This document shows, in pieces, positions 63,271-64,000 of a DNA stretch of 64,000 bases (within the stretch, counting starts at the first letter, position 1; each line of letters opens with the position of its first letter). Origin of the DNA: Podarcis raffonei (lineage: Eukaryota; Chordata; Lepidosauria; Squamata; Lacertidae); the NCBI RefSeq assembly GCF_027172205.1, contig NC_070605.1, forward strand, positions 51,485,804 to 51,549,803, written 5' to 3'. The notes beneath the pieces are model-generated. The model saw nothing but the letters and a program-made list of their open reading frames with translations, was not told the origin of the DNA and searched no databases. The position numbers and the translations under genes are program-made.

Positions 63271-64000
63271 TGTTTTGTCTTCTGTACATTCACAAAGTGT
63301 ATATAACTTTTTGCAGTGCTTTCTTAGTAAATTTAGTAGATGTGACATGTAGTAGAAAAGGAAGAGAGAATGCAAATGATAAAAAATATCATTGCTCCAG
63401 CATTTCTGCAGTTTGTGCATCTCTTAAATTCATTGGTAGACATTTTGCTTGATTGCGAAACAAATGTCAAGCTGTACAATGGTGCTTTCCTTTCATCGTC
63501 TGGGTAGACTTCCATAAAGCCCCAAAATTTGCTCTGAGAATTCCCCCAGACCTAAGAAGCCAATTTTGGGGTCACACAAATGGCTACAGGGAGGAAGAAA
63601 AAATCCATTGTGCAGGTTGAAATTGTATGAACTGCCACTGGATGTCGCCCAGTGTAACTTCAGCATAATTTCAGTGTTTGCAATAATAGTAATGGGTAAT
63701 TCTTGCAAAATAATGGCACTAAGGAAATCAGTAAAGTTCCTAAGACAACAATGCTTCAATTTGTGTATACAACAAATATATCTTAAGTTGGATTTCTTCA
63801 CCTTTTTACTATCTGAATTAGCATCATTATTTTTCAGTCTATGTATATTGTCACAAATGCTCTAATCTGCTTCTGCTGTTGCTCTGAACCCCAGCAGAGC
63901 CCATCTTAGCTATTATGGAAGCATACCTGTAAAACAGCAGAATAACCTCTATTTTTGCTGGATTATTTCACTGCATGTATCAGTGGTACATTTTCAGTCC
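63271..64000. other. Downstream of GABPA, no gene seen
   Basis: AT-rich sequence with overlapping short open frames on both strands (63493-63865) and no family signature. In the syntenic human region APP follows in tail-to-tail orientation, but no APP exon is visible here. Confidence 0.6.

Overview
The window looks like nuclear DNA from a squamate reptile, probably a lizard. It holds large intron-containing vertebrate genes, CpG-island promoters and several Sauria-type tRNA-derived SINEs, together with hAT and Tigger/pogo-like miniature DNA transposons, CR1/L2 LINE fragments and many microsatellites. Species cannot be read from the sequence. The gene order MRPL39(-) – JAM2(+) – ATP5PF(-) – GABPA(+) is the order known from human chromosome 21 just before APP, so this is a conserved syntenic block.

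Layout. (1) 411-459, minus: a small CpG-rich block with the probable first coding exon of MRPL39, whose other exons lie off the left edge. (2) 460-8.9 kb: intergenic and repeat-rich. (3) 8.9-37.8 kb: JAM2 on plus, with ten coding exons that join in one frame to 293 codons and all introns GT-AG. (4) 39.7-47.26 kb: ATP5PF (mitochondrial ATP synthase coupling factor 6) on minus, with three coding exons (107 codons) and an inferred non-coding first exon. (5) About 47.0-48.25 kb: a CpG island that is a bidirectional ATP5PF/GABPA promoter with ETS and ZNF143-type sites. (6) 47.4-63.27 kb: GABPA on plus, with an untranslated first exon, nine coding exons (455 codons) and a 2.4 kb 3'UTR ending at a clear poly(A) signal. 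(7) 63.3-64.0 kb: no gene seen.

How the genes relate. MRPL39 is a mitochondrial ribosome protein and ATP5PF belongs to ATP synthase. GABPA encodes the DNA-binding subunit of GABP/NRF-2, which drives nuclear genes for mitochondrial function and binds CCGGAA ETS sites. Such sites are visible at the MRPL39 start and in the ATP5PF/GABPA promoter, so shared or autoregulatory control by GABP is plausible. JAM2 is an unrelated junctional adhesion receptor lying between them.

The most unusual structures are non-genic. They are a perfect 30-bp hairpin 57 bp before GABPA exon 5, and a 0.9 kb TA-flanked element in ATP5PF intron 2 built from tandem GC-rich units and nested palindromes. A foldback repeat family occurs in three JAM2 introns. 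Small hAT elements carry exact matches to the ZNF143 core motif that is also present in the bidirectional promoter. A Tigger-like element has inserted into a Sauria SINE, and other SINE copies show the empty site.
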